Shown here: positions 17,035 to 25,488 of the stretch, one piece after another
Layout: every line of letters begins with the position of its first letter
How positions within the stretch are numbered: the stretch's first letter is position 1
From: Deltaproteobacteria bacterium
GTDB taxonomy: Bacteria > Desulfobacterota > Desulfarculia > Adiutricales > Adiutricaceae
DNA length: 44,815 nucleotides
Reading direction: 5' to 3'
NCBI GenBank assembly: GCA_031278475.1
Contig: JAITKK010000115.1
Location: forward strand, 1 to 44,815
Translations under genes and position numbers: made by a program
Notes under the pieces: model-generated
What the model saw: only the letters and a program-made list of their open reading frames with translations
The model's database searches: none
What the model was told of the DNA's origin: nothing

Positions 17035-18498
17035 ATGGCAAGCGCCCGCAAGGATGAGAGCGGCATATGCAAAGGCAGCAAGGGCAAAGGCAAGGCCAAC
17101 GGCGAGGGCAAGGCCGCTGACCACCACAGGAAGGGCCTGAGGCTCCTGTTCGGAACCGACGGCATAAGGGGCGTGGTCAACCGCCCGCCCATCACCGCCA
17201 CCACGGCCATGGCCCTGGGAAGGGCGCTGACCCTCCTCCTCATAGAGGGAAAGGACCTGGGCCGCAGGCCCAAGGTCGTCATCGGGAAGGACACGAGGCT
17301 GTCCGGCAGCATGCTGCTGTCGGCGGTGTCCGCGGGCGTCATGAGCCAGGGCGGGGACGCCTTCCTTGCCGACACCCTGCCCACGCCGGGGCTTGCCAAC
17401 CTCACCTCCAGCACCAGGGCCGACGCGGGGATAGTGATATCCGCCTCCCACAACCCCTTCCAGGACAACGGCATAAAGATCTTCGACGGCCTGGGCTACA
17501 AGCTGCCCGATGCCACGGAGGCGAGGCTTGAGCGGCTCATGGAGGACTTCGCGCTCCTCGACCTCAAGCTCCCCAAGCCGGACCTTGTGGGCCGCGCCTT
17601 CCCCATCATGGACGCCGTGGGCCGCTACGTCGTGTCGCTCAAGAGCACCTTCCCCAAAAAGCTGACACTGGAGGGCATGTCGATAGTCCTTGACTGCGCG
17701 AACGGGGCCGCCTACCAGTCCGCGCCCAAGGTCTTCGAGGAGCTGGGCGCCGAGGTCCACGTGCTTGGCGCCAACCCCGACGGCTTCAACATAAACAGGG
17801 GCCTGGGGGCCCTTCACCCGGAGGTATGCGCCGCCAAGGTGCTGGAAACCGGGGCCGACCTGGGCGTCGCCTTGGACGGGGACGCCGACAGGGCCATATT
17901 CATAGACGGCTCGGGGAGCGTGGTGGACGGGGACCAGATAATGTACCTCAACTCCGTGCACCTGAAGGAGAAAGGCGCGCTAGCGAACAACGCCATGGCC
18001 GCGACCATCATGAGCAACATGGCATTGGAAATCGCCCTGTCGGGGAAGGGCATAAGGCTCTTCCGCACCCAGGTGGGGGATCGCTATGTTGCGGAGTGCC
18101 TGCGCCGGGAGGGGCTGAATTTCGGGGGCGAGCAGTCGGGGCACCTCATATTCCTGGACCATGCGACAACGGGCGACGGCACCTTGGCAGCCCTCCAGAC
18201 ACTCGCCATCATGAAGGAGTCCGGAAAGGATCTAAGGACCCTTGCCGCAAGCGTCGTACCGCTCCCGCAGGTGCTCATAAACGTGAGGGTGAAGAACCCC
18301 GCCGAGGTGGGCAAGCACCCAAAGGTCGAGAGGATGCTAAAGGACGTCGAGGTCAAGCTCAGGGGCAAGGGCCGCATAGTCCTCAGGCCTTCAGGGACCG
18401 AGCCCGTGGTGAGGGTGATGCTGGAGGGCGAGGATGAGTCCCAGATAAGGGGCATGGCCCAGGAGTGCGCCTCCATGGTGGAGTCCTGGCTCAAATAA
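17035..18498 (+). CDS. glmM: Phosphoglucosamine mutase
   Basis: Converts glucosamine-6-phosphate to glucosamine-1-phosphate for UDP-GlcNAc, peptidoglycan and LPS synthesis. It has 487 residues with the phosphoserine loop SASHNP (phosphoserine S138), the Mg site DGDADRAIF, the sugar-binding loop GGEQSGHLI and the phosphate-binding loop RPSGTEPVVRVM. The core begins at LLFGTDGIRG, near residue 38, so about 36 residues rich in Lys and Gly precede the normal start. The ATG at 17035 follows cdaR by three bases. c-di-AMP and CdaR are known to interact with GlmM in other bacteria, which makes this a plausible cell-wall control unit. Confidence 0.96.
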   Translation: MASARKDESGICKGSKGKGKANGEGKAADHHRKGLRLLFGTDGIRGVVNRPPITATTAMALGRALTLLLIEGKDLGRRPKVVIGKDTRLSGSMLLSAVSAGVMSQGGDAFLADTLPTPGLANLTSSTRADAGIVISASHNPFQDNGIKIFDGLGYKLPDATEARLERLMEDFALLDLKLPKPDLVGRAFPIMDAVGRYVVSLKSTFPKKLTLEGMSIVLDCANGAAYQSAPKVFEELGAEVHVLGANPDGFNINRGLGALHPEVCAAKVLETGADLGVALDGDADRAIFIDGSGSVVDGDQIMYLNSVHLKEKGALANNAMAATIMSNMALEIALSGKGIRLFRTQVGDRYVAECLRREGLNFGGEQSGHLIFLDHATTGDGTLAALQTLAIMKESGKDLRTLAASVVPLPQVLINVRVKNPAEVGKHPKVERMLKDVEVKLRGKGRIVLRPSGTEPVVRVMLEGEDESQIRGMAQECASMVESWLK

Positions 18499-18530
18499 GG
18501 GCCGTCTTCCGCCATTTGCGGGATCCATCC

Positions 18531-18608
18531 ATTGCTTGCCTGCTTGCTTGCTTGCTTGCCTGCTTGCTTGCTTGCCTGCTTGCATGCTTGATTGATTGCT
18601 TGCAGGCA
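18531..18608. repeat. TTGC tetranucleotide tandem repeat
   Basis: About 18 units of a 4-base repeat (TTGC, with some TGCC interruptions) in the gap between the convergent ends of glmM and the autotransporter gene. Such repeats often vary by slipped-strand pairing. Here it lies 3' of both genes rather than in a promoter or reading frame, so a phase-variation role is not evident. Confidence 0.85.
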
Positions 18609-18775
18609 TGCCCGGCATGATCCCGCAACGGGAAACCATCCGTGAACCTATGGCCAAACCCGGAAAGCCACCCGCCAAAAACACGCGACAAGCCCACGTT
18701 TAACCAAAAATCCCCAAATCCCCGAAAAATCGCTCACGGATTGCGCGAATACGTTGCCTTGAAAGGGCCCGCGGC

Positions 18776-21244
18776 TCAGAACTCCACGTTGAGGTTAACG
18801 CCGCCACCGAACCCCTTCCGCTTTCCGGTGTATCCTTGCAACCCCACATCCAGGGTAATGGGAACGCCTGACGGGAAACGAAAGGCCACTCCCAGCTCGG
18901 CTATCCCGGTATTGCCTTTTAGTGAGGGGACCTCGGGTATGGCCAAATTGTAGAGGGATCCCCTTGCCTCGCCGTCGAACTCCTTTTCCCAAGCCGCTCC
19001 CACGTAAGGGTTCACCACCTCGGTTGCCATGAAACTGAGCCTTGCGCCCACCCTCAGCCTTTTGGACTCGACGGCACCAAACGAAATCGGCGCCCCGGAA
19101 GGCGTCACGGCATCCGTGCCGTCCCTGCGGTTCTGGAAATACCTGACCCCGAGATCCAGCCTTCCCCACTCGGAGAGGGCGAAATTGTAGCCAAGGCCAA
19201 GGTGGAAGCCACGGTAGTCGGAGCTTATGTCATAGGCGTTGAGTCCGTTTGGCATATCCTCCGAGGAGAATGTGTTCTTCGCACGGCCCATGCGGGCCGT
19301 GGCCTCGACGTAGAAGTTGCCAGGGCCGGTCGGCGGAAGCTCCAAGCGCAGGAGGATACCCGCGCCCAAGTACTCGCTTTTGCCATTTCCCCTCACAACG
19401 ACCGAGTTTGGGTAGTCGTTATAGGTATCGTAGCTTCCGCGGCCGCCCTCAATGAAGGCTCCCACCGTGAACCGGGACCCTCCCACATCAAAACCCTTGG
19501 ACAAGCCAACCTGCACGGAATAGGCGGATGTGTCCACGTGGGAGCCCGTCTCGTAGCGGGAATGGCTAAAACCCATCACAGAGTAGACGCTCCAGCCAAG
19601 GGTTTCATAAGCTGACATCACGGCTACGGGGATTCCCTTGCCTACAGCAAGATCGGCCCCTTCGTTTAAGAGGATTGCCGCCGACATGAAGGCCTCGGAG
19701 AAAGACTTCGACTTAGCGGTTATGCTTAGGGAACGGATGATGGCCTTAAGGTAGGTACCGTCGGGTTGGTAGTCGAGTTCCCACTCGATGCCAATGTTAT
19801 CGCCAAAAGTGCCAGAGGCGCTAGTTTGCGTGAATAGATCGTTTCCTGACCCGTCCGTTGTCAATATCTTTCCTGATACCAGAAACACCTCTGTCCCTAC
19901 CGCGGGCATGCTGTTGCCCTCATCTATGTCGATTCTCTGGATGGTGCTAGCTTTGGAGTTCCCGTCGCTAAGCGTCACGGTTGCGGAACCTGTTACATTG
20001 AGTGCCACTGCCCCGGTTGCGACATCGTGCGGGAATGTGAAATTATAATACTCGAAGTTTTCGACTGGAATATTTACGTTTATCCCGGTAGGACTGCTAG
20101 GGTTCACAACGTTGAGCGTATTTCCAGTGAACATGTCGATATTAGTCACATTAGTATAGCCTCCGGCTAGCTTGCAGGGGCTGCAGTCCGCTGATGATCC
20201 GGTTAGGGAGGTATCGCCCGAAAGGGTAATCTTTGCGCCAGTCAATACAATACCGGATGGGGTTCCATCTATCTTGACATAACCACCTATGACACCCCCA
20301 TCTACTTGTGTGTCCGCCAGCGTTATGACGCTTCCATCGATAATGGCAGTGCCACCTACTTCTATCCATACCTTCCCGCCATAGATATTGCCTCCAATGA
20401 AGTATCCATTTGATGAAATCTCATTGTTTGAAATGTTGACCCAGCCCGTTTTTTCGACATAAACATAAGAACCGGTAACATCAGCTGAAACTGATGAATT
20501 TTCCAGTATGACCTTATTTCCGTTCGCAACAACTAAGTCAGCATCGCCTGCAAGGATATCAGACTCTGCCCCAAAAACTGCAATAGGAATAGTCGAACCG
20601 ACAACTGTCACAATATTTTCCGATATTGTGAAAGTTCCACTACCATAAATTAACATCAATCCGCCGTATAATTCACCGAATGTTGGCTCCGTTATGCTTG
20701 AATCTACAAACCGAACTTCGTTCTTACTGATAGTAGCTCTCGCACAAGTGTTTGGGGGCGATTGTTGGCATGAAATTGTTAAATTAGCTCCAATTACTGA
20801 GTTTTTGATCGTTGAACCAGCATCTACAAATACCATATTTTCGTTTGTGGAGAAGTCGGCTGTACCGTTTGGACTGGCAATAGCCACAGACATATGCCCT
20901 CCAACTGCGTACCAATTCACCGTTGCGCCGTTTGTTATTTTCAGAGTATTGGATTGGACGATGGCATTAGTGTTATTGTTAACGTTATCATAGAAATAAC
21001 CACCATACGCCGAATCCAAATTTCCTCTAACTGTTACATTGTTGCCTTTTAGGCTAGAGGTTGTGAACAGACTGCCAGTGATAGGATCAGGATAATGATC
21101 TGGGGTTAACGGAGCACCAGGATATTCCAAAACCTCGGCAAAAAGCATGGATTTTCCTTGCGCAAATATTGCAAAAGCAACGATTATTGCTAGACTAAGC
21201 AAATAAAACGATTTTATTGGAAAACGTTTAGTTATGACTGACAT
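18776..21244 (-). CDS. Autotransporter (type Va secretion) with beta-helix-like passenger
   Basis: Predicted surface or secreted protein of 822 residues. It starts with a basic, hydrophobic signal sequence (KSFYLLSLAIIVAFAIFAQG). The passenger, roughly residues 35-500, is rich in Gly, Thr, Ser, Asn and Val with repeated strand-turn patterns such as GGNIYGGKVWIEVGGTAIID and VDGGVIGGYVKIDG, typical of pectate-lyase-like or adhesin passengers. The last ~270 residues have the autotransporter barrel pattern of alternating aromatic/hydrophobic strands (FYVEATARMGRAKNTF, YRGFHLGLGYNFALSEWGRL) and end with Phe (LNVEF), as barrels do. Composition changes within the gene: the barrel part is GC-rich like the host, and the passenger part is markedly AT-richer. 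No ribosome site precedes the ATG. The specific function of the passenger is unknown. Confidence 0.85.
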   Translation of the reverse strand: MSVITKRFPIKSFYLLSLAIIVAFAIFAQGKSMLFAEVLEYPGAPLTPDHYPDPITGSLFTTSSLKGNNVTVRGNLDSAYGGYFYDNVNNNTNAIVQSNTLKITNGATVNWYAVGGHMSVAIASPNGTADFSTNENMVFVDAGSTIKNSVIGANLTISCQQSPPNTCARATISKNEVRFVDSSITEPTFGELYGGLMLIYGSGTFTISENIVTVVGSTIPIAVFGAESDILAGDADLVVANGNKVILENSSVSADVTGSYVYVEKTGWVNISNNEISSNGYFIGGNIYGGKVWIEVGGTAIIDGSVITLADTQVDGGVIGGYVKIDGTPSGIVLTGAKITLSGDTSLTGSSADCSPCKLAGGYTNVTNIDMFTGNTLNVVNPSSPTGINVNIPVENFEYYNFTFPHDVATGAVALNVTGSATVTLSDGNSKASTIQRIDIDEGNSMPAVGTEVFLVSGKILTTDGSGNDLFTQTSASGTFGDNIGIEWELDYQPDGTYLKAIIRSLSITAKSKSFSEAFMSAAILLNEGADLAVGKGIPVAVMSAYETLGWSVYSVMGFSHSRYETGSHVDTSAYSVQVGLSKGFDVGGSRFTVGAFIEGGRGSYDTYNDYPNSVVVRGNGKSEYLGAGILLRLELPPTGPGNFYVEATARMGRAKNTFSSEDMPNGLNAYDISSDYRGFHLGLGYNFALSEWGRLDLGVRYFQNRRDGTDAVTPSGAPISFGAVESKRLRVGARLSFMATEVVNPYVGAAWEKEFDGEARGSLYNLAIPEVPSLKGNTGIAELGVAFRFPSGVPITLDVGLQGYTGKRKGFGGGVNLNVEF

Positions 21245-21247
21245 GGC

Positions 21248-21480
21248 TTAACCATTATACCCCTTATAATTGGTAATATCACACAATAAATAATTACAAC
21301 TATTTGTGCAACCAATAAAACCATTGGTTGGGATAATCTCATAAAACCGCGGTTTGGCACTTGACGGATTATCAGCGTATGCGCTACACTTGATAGCGTC
21401 CAAGAGAAAGAATTCAAGATGTTTGCCAAGTCCTTCGGCAAAAGCAACATTCAAGGGTAGCTTTTGCCAATAATCCAACC
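21248..21480 (-). pseudogene. Possible decayed GNAT-acetyltransferase-like fragment
   Basis: The minus-strand translation here contains a stretch reading AEGLGKHLEFFLLDAIKCS and then AKPRFYEIIPTNGFI. That order recalls the acetyl-CoA loop (GLG..LL.DA..R) and the following A..FY...GF motif of GNAT toxins of the TacT type, but the spacing is compressed and the upstream part is missing. It ends just before the autotransporter start. This is a weak resemblance noticed by eye; it may be chance. Confidence 0.2.
21254..21259 (-). promoter_or_regulatory. Consensus -10 element just upstream of the autotransporter
   Basis: The minus strand reads a perfect TATAAT only nine bases before the ATG, so a transcript from it would have a leader of about one to three bases. 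The -35 region is poor (GTGATA at 17-base spacing). Confidence 0.4.
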
Positions 21481-21559
21481 GAGCCGCGGAAGCAATCCGC
21501 GGATAAGGCAATGATGTCTTTGCATTGCCTCGCATCCCGCTTTTTCTTGAAAGAGCGGG
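21437..21559. other. Cluster of four consecutive inverted repeats
   Basis: Four hairpins follow one another: 21437-21468 (9-bp stem GGCAAAAGC/GCTTTTGCC), 21484-21502 (7-bp CCGCGGA/TCCGCGG), 21506-21530 (8-bp AGGCAATG/CATTGCCT) and 21536-21559 (10-bp stem with one G-U, loop CTTG). They are unlike one another in sequence, so this is not a simple repeat array. The region is otherwise without a supported gene. It could be a structured RNA, mobile-element debris or a recombination site. Confidence 0.5.
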
Positions 21560-21659
21560 AAGAAGGTTAGAAAAAACGCACTCCATGGGCGACCCTTCAA
21601 GGGAAAATGCGACAATGCGGCAAAGGCACAAGCCAACAGCTCCGGGCTTTCCAGCAAAG

Positions 21660-22547
21660 CCGGCCTCTAGAAACTATTGCTTGTTGCAATAAAGTGCCGA
21701 TCCAAAAAAGGCGTGCCCAGTTCGCCTTATTTTCGTCTTATCGGCCCATTGCCACTGTCGATGAAATTATACTGCTGCCGACAAATAATCCATACAACTC
21801 TAAATTAACTGCCATTGAATTAAAAATTCAATGCGTCGGCGATAAACTCATCATTTTGTGCCATCCCTCATATTCCAAGTGAAATTCAAAATGTGCCCTG
21901 AAAATGAGATGGCATCTTGTGTGTTTCATGCTTTTCAAAATTATAAAACGCCTTATACTTCCAATAAGGTGATTTTGAACGCACATCACTTTTTTATCAA
22001 ATAACAAAACAATCAGTATGTCAAGGGAGTTGCGGGTCAAAATACATAAAGGCAAACGAATCCCGTGAAATTCCCAAAAAAAACATCGCCAAATACCATT
22101 CAAATATGCCAAATATTAATACTTTAGTATATTTTTACTAATTTACTAATTATTATTTTACTAATTATATACTTTATTATGTTATTATTTCGTATTTTTG
22201 ATATTATAATATAAAACTCTATATCTACAATTCATTTTTTTTCCTGGAGCTTTGGTATTTCTTGGGGTTTTTTGGGATTTTTTTTGGAGTTATTGCTGAT
22301 TCGATGGGGGTTTGCTGGGGATTTATTTGGGATTTATTTGGGATTTATTTGAACTTTATGGCTATTTCTGGCTATCGCCGAAAATGGCTTGCGTAGGGCA
22401 TATCGGGGCTTTGTGGGGGGGTAAGGGAGGATGTGTTGCTTTTGCGGACGGCTCGCTTAAGGCGCATGCCCCCTATCCCGCATGGAAGGGCGCAATCCTT
22501 CCCTGCTTTTAGGAAACACGGGCATCCATTGGCGTTGAGGGCTGGCC
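21660..22547. other. AT-rich gene-free region
   Basis: No gene is supported. 22100-22230 is extremely AT-rich with repeated TTTACTAATTAT strings. A perfect 9-bp inverted repeat (CATTGAATT/AATTCAATG) lies at 21813-21833 and a smaller one at 21675-21691. Three tandem GGGATTTATTT units lie near 22318-22350. No DnaA boxes of good quality were seen, so I do not call an origin. The low GC contrasts with the flanking genes and suggests acquired DNA. Confidence 0.5.
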
Positions 22548-23513
22548 CTACCAGCTCAGGAACTCGGGGACCAGGTAGGTGAGTATCAGGTCGGCACCCG
22601 CCCTCTTGATGCAAACCAGGGACTCCAGTGCGGCGGCCTTGTAGTCGAACGCCCTGATGTCCGCCGCGGCGTTAAGCATGACGTATTCCCCGGACACCTG
22701 GTAGGCCGCGAGCGGCCTCTCCGTAAGCAGGCGGATCTCCCTCACCACGTCCAGATAGGGCCCCGCGGGCTTCACCATGATGATGTCGGCGCCTTCCTCA
22801 AGATCCAGCTCGGCCTCCCGCACCGCCTCGCGGATGTTGGCCGGGTCCATCTGGTAGCCCTTGCGGTCGCCCTCCTTGGGGCTGCTCTGGGCGGCCTCCC
22901 GGAAGGGGCCGTAGAAGGCGGAGGCGTATTTGACGCTGTAGGACATTATGGGTATGTGGGGGAAGCCGTTTTGGTCCAGGGCCTCGCGTATCGCGCCCAC
23001 CCTTCCGTCCATCATGTCGGAGGGGGCCACAAGGTCCGCCCCGGCCTTGGCGTGGGACAGGGCCTGGGCCGCGAGCAGCCCAAGGGTGGGGTCGTTCAAG
23101 ACCCGCCCCCCCTCAAGCACCCCGCAGTGGCCGTGGGAGGTGTACTCGCAGAGGCAGACGTCGGTCATCACCAACAGTTCCGGCACCCTGTCCTTGATCT
23201 CCCGTATCGCGAGCTGCACGGGGCCGTCTGGCTCCGCGCCCGATCCCCCCAGCTCGTCCTTGTGGTCGGGTATGCCGAAGAGCAGCAGCGCCCTGCCCCC
23301 GTCCCTGTGGAAGCCCTCGGCGAAGGCCGCGGCCTTGTCCGGGGACAGGTGGCTCTGGCGGGGGAGCGAGGCTATGGGACGCCGGACGCCCTTCCCGGGG
23401 ACTATGAATATGGGGTAGATCAGATCCTCCGGGAGGACGCGGGTCTCCCTCAGGAGGTCGCGGAGGGACGGGTTGTCTCGCAGCCTGCGGGGCCGCTCAG
23501 CGGGGAAAGGCAT
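22548..23513 (-). CDS. hemB: Porphobilinogen synthase (delta-aminolevulinic acid dehydratase)
   Basis: Condenses two 5-aminolevulinate molecules to porphobilinogen in heme, siroheme and cobamide synthesis. The 321-residue product has the family length. The zinc cysteines are in DVCLCEYTSHGHCG, indicating a zinc-dependent type; Schiff-base lysines are in SYSVKYASAFYGPFREA and MVKPAGPYLDVV. The start MPFPAERPRRLR at 23513 fits the family; an upstream in-frame extension of 63 residues is Pro/His/Arg-rich and not expected. The ribosome site is weak. It lies downstream of dnaJ on the same strand, 251 bases away. Confidence 0.95.
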   Translation of the reverse strand: MPFPAERPRRLRDNPSLRDLLRETRVLPEDLIYPIFIVPGKGVRRPIASLPRQSHLSPDKAAAFAEGFHRDGGRALLLFGIPDHKDELGGSGAEPDGPVQLAIREIKDRVPELLVMTDVCLCEYTSHGHCGVLEGGRVLNDPTLGLLAAQALSHAKAGADLVAPSDMMDGRVGAIREALDQNGFPHIPIMSYSVKYASAFYGPFREAAQSSPKEGDRKGYQMDPANIREAVREAELDLEEGADIIMVKPAGPYLDVVREIRLLTERPLAAYQVSGEYVMLNAAADIRAFDYKAAALESLVCIKRAGADLILTYLVPEFLSW

Positions 23514-23671
23514 GGGTGTCTTTATGGTATTTTGGTGTTTGTTGGGATGGGGGATTGGGTGTTGCCGGGTTTTTTTGGCTTTTCTGGCAATGCCATGGCT
23601 TGGGCGCCAACAGGCGCCTGGGCCTATCGGGGGACAGGCACCAAGGGCGGGGCGTTCAACCCAGGATGACC

Positions 23672-23746
23672 GGCCAATGTTCCCGGCCAAGGGTCTGGCC
23701 AACGTTCCCAGCCAAGGGTCTTGGCCAATCTACCCACCCAAGGGGG
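23672..23746. repeat. Three tandem copies of a ~25-bp unit
   Basis: Units at 23672-23696, 23697-23722 and 23723-23746, each of the form GGCCAA-N-GTTCCC-N-CCAAGGGTCT, with the third copy diverged. It lies between the dnaJ stop and the hemB start. Confidence 0.75.
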
Positions 23747-23764
23747 CCAGGATCAAAAAGCCCG

Positions 23765-24913
23765 CTAGTTCTTGTTGTGGAAGACCTTCTTGAACTTCTC
23801 CTCCACCTTCCGCTTGATGGTCTTGAAGGTGGACTCGTTGCTCTTTTCCTCCTCGATGCGGGCGAACTCCAAAAGGAGCTCCTCCTGGCGCTCGGTGAGG
23901 TCCTTGGGCGTCTTCACGTTTATGGCAACCGAGAGATCGCCCCGCTTGCCTGTTGGGTTGTTCGGGTTGGGGAATCCCAGGCCCTCCACCCTCAGCGACT
24001 TGCCGTTCTGGATGCCTGCGGGGATCTCTATGACCCTGGTCTCGCCGGTCACGGTGGGGATCTCCAGATCGCCCCCGAGGCACGCAAGGACCATGTCTAT
24101 GCTGCGCTCGAGCAGGACGTCGTTATTTTCCCTCTGGAAGATGCCGCCGGACCTCACTATCATCTCGACGAAGAGGTCCCCTGCCGGGGCCCCGCCGTAA
24201 CCGGCGTGGCCCTTGCCGGTGAGCCGCATGCGCTGGCCCGTGTCTATGCCCGGGGGTATCTTCGCAAGGACAGGCTCGTTCCGCCTAATCCTTCCCGAAC
24301 CCCGGCAGGAGGGGCAGGGATCGGGCGCGTACTGGCCCTTGCCGCCGCACTTGTGGCAGGTGGTGGCCATGCGGATGAACCCGTGGCTCTGGTAGATCTG
24401 GCCGGACCCACCGCACTGGGGGCAGGTCTTGAGGCTTTTCGAGCGGGATCCGGTCCCGCCGCAGGCGTCGCAGTTGACCTCCCTGGTGACGTTTATCTGC
24501 TTTTCGAGCCCGGTGTAGGACTCCACGAAGTCAAGCTCTATCTCGTAGGAGATGTCCTGGCCGCGCCTTGCGCCGCCGGATCTCTGGCCGCCGCCGAAGA
24601 AGTCCCGGAATATGTCGCCCATGTCGCCGAAGCCGAAGCCGAATCCCGAGAATATGTCCTCGAAGCTGGTCTTGAAGTTGGTGCCCCTTAGCCCGTCGTG
24701 GCCGTAGGTGTCGTAGAGCCGCCTCTTCTCCGGGTCGGAGAGCACGCCGTAGGCCTCCGACGCCTTCTTGAAGACCTCCTCGGCCTTGGGGTCGTTTGGG
24801 TTGCGGTCCGGGTGGTATTTAAGGGCCAGGGCCCTGTAGGACTTCTTTAGGGCATCCGGTTCGCAGTCGCGGTCCACGCCAAGTATCTCGTAGTAGTCTT
24901 CTTTGTTGCTCAT
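23765..24913 (-). CDS. dnaJ: Chaperone protein DnaJ
   Basis: Hsp40 co-chaperone that stimulates the ATPase of DnaK and delivers unfolded substrates. The 382 residues show the full type I layout: J domain with the HPD motif (ALKYHPDRNP) at about 5-70, a Gly/Phe-rich linker (FGFGFGDMGDIFRDFFGGG), four zinc-finger repeats (CDACGGTG, CPQCGGSG, CHKCGGKG, CPSCRGSG) at about 145-215, and the C-terminal substrate-binding domains. No dnaK or grpE is in the window. It follows the small helical-protein gene, probably in one transcript. Confidence 0.96.
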   Translation of the reverse strand: MSNKEDYYEILGVDRDCEPDALKKSYRALALKYHPDRNPNDPKAEEVFKKASEAYGVLSDPEKRRLYDTYGHDGLRGTNFKTSFEDIFSGFGFGFGDMGDIFRDFFGGGQRSGGARRGQDISYEIELDFVESYTGLEKQINVTREVNCDACGGTGSRSKSLKTCPQCGGSGQIYQSHGFIRMATTCHKCGGKGQYAPDPCPSCRGSGRIRRNEPVLAKIPPGIDTGQRMRLTGKGHAGYGGAPAGDLFVEMIVRSGGIFQRENNDVLLERSIDMVLACLGGDLEIPTVTGETRVIEIPAGIQNGKSLRVEGLGFPNPNNPTGKRGDLSVAINVKTPKDLTERQEELLLEFARIEEEKSNESTFKTIKRKVEEKFKKVFHNKN

Positions 24914-25014
24914 AAACGTCGCGTGTCCTTAGGGAGCGGCCCTTGGGGTGGGCGTGAGGCGGCATCCCCCGCCAAGGGCTCATGGGGGTGTCGCATGCGG
25001 GGGTTATCCTGCCC

Positions 25015-25443
25015 CTAGGGGGAGGGCGGCTTGGGGGGCCCCTTGTCGGGCCCTTTGCCGGCCTTTTTATCGGCCTTTTCGTCGGGCCTTTCGTCGGCCT
25101 CCAGCAGCCCCAAGGCCTTGGCCTCGTAGGCAAGGAGCCCCAGGTCCCTGGCGTTCCCGGCCAAGGCCTTGAGCTCCGAGCGGTCGGGCCGGAGGCCCAA
25201 GGCCTGCCTTGAGAGGGAGTATATGAAAAAATCCCCCTCGCCCACCGCCTGGGAGGCCATGCCCCGGACGGCGTCCCAGGCCTCGGCCTTGCGGAAGAAA
25301 TCCAGGGCCTCGGCCAGGTAGCCCTTTTCCAAAAGGGCGTTTCCGGCCTCGAGGAAATCGGCCGCCGGGACGGATTTCTTGGTGTCGACCAGGGCCCTGC
25401 GGCCCTTCCACTGCAAAATGTCGTCCGGCATGTCTGAACCCAT
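25015..25443 (-). CDS. Small TPR-like helical protein, unknown function
   Basis: A 142-residue protein. The middle has a TPR-like helix pair (FLEAGNALLEKGYLAEALDFFRKAE), and the C-terminal ~35 residues are Lys/Asp/Gly/Pro-rich and probably disordered. A strong promoter lies just upstream and the frame has host-like codon use. Two start codons are possible, at 25443 and 25431; a GGGGGA tract touches the first and is 12 bases from the second, so the second may be used. It precedes dnaJ by 101 bases on the same strand, suggesting an operon, but I cannot assign a role. Confidence 0.7.
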   Translation of the reverse strand: MGSDMPDDILQWKGRRALVDTKKSVPAADFLEAGNALLEKGYLAEALDFFRKAEAWDAVRGMASQAVGEGDFFIYSLSRQALGLRPDRSELKALAGNARDLGLLAYEAKALGLLEADERPDEKADKKAGKGPDKGPPKPPSP

Positions 25444-25460
25444 TCCCCCAAATCACCAAA

Positions 25461-25488
25461 AATATAAGCATTTTTTTTGGCTTGTCAA
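25461..25488 (-). promoter_or_regulatory. Sigma-70 promoter for the small helical protein and dnaJ
   Basis: On the minus strand: TTGACA (25483-25488), a 16-base spacer containing an A8 tract, and TATATT (25461-25466). The -35 is a perfect match. The leader would be about 10 to 20 bases. Confidence 0.6.

Noticed and set aside
18391-18697. Minus-strand frames through the TTGC repeat (Ala/Ser/Lys repeats)
   Set aside because: The protein repeat is a product of the DNA tetranucleotide; there is no ribosome site and no conserved pattern.
22100-22240. Replication origin in the extremely AT-rich stretch
   Set aside because: No DnaA boxes of good quality and no dnaA, dnaN or parAB genes nearby.
22312-22512. 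Small plus-strand frame with aromatic residues
   Set aside because: It begins inside GGGATTTATTT repeats, lacks a ribosome site and resembles nothing.
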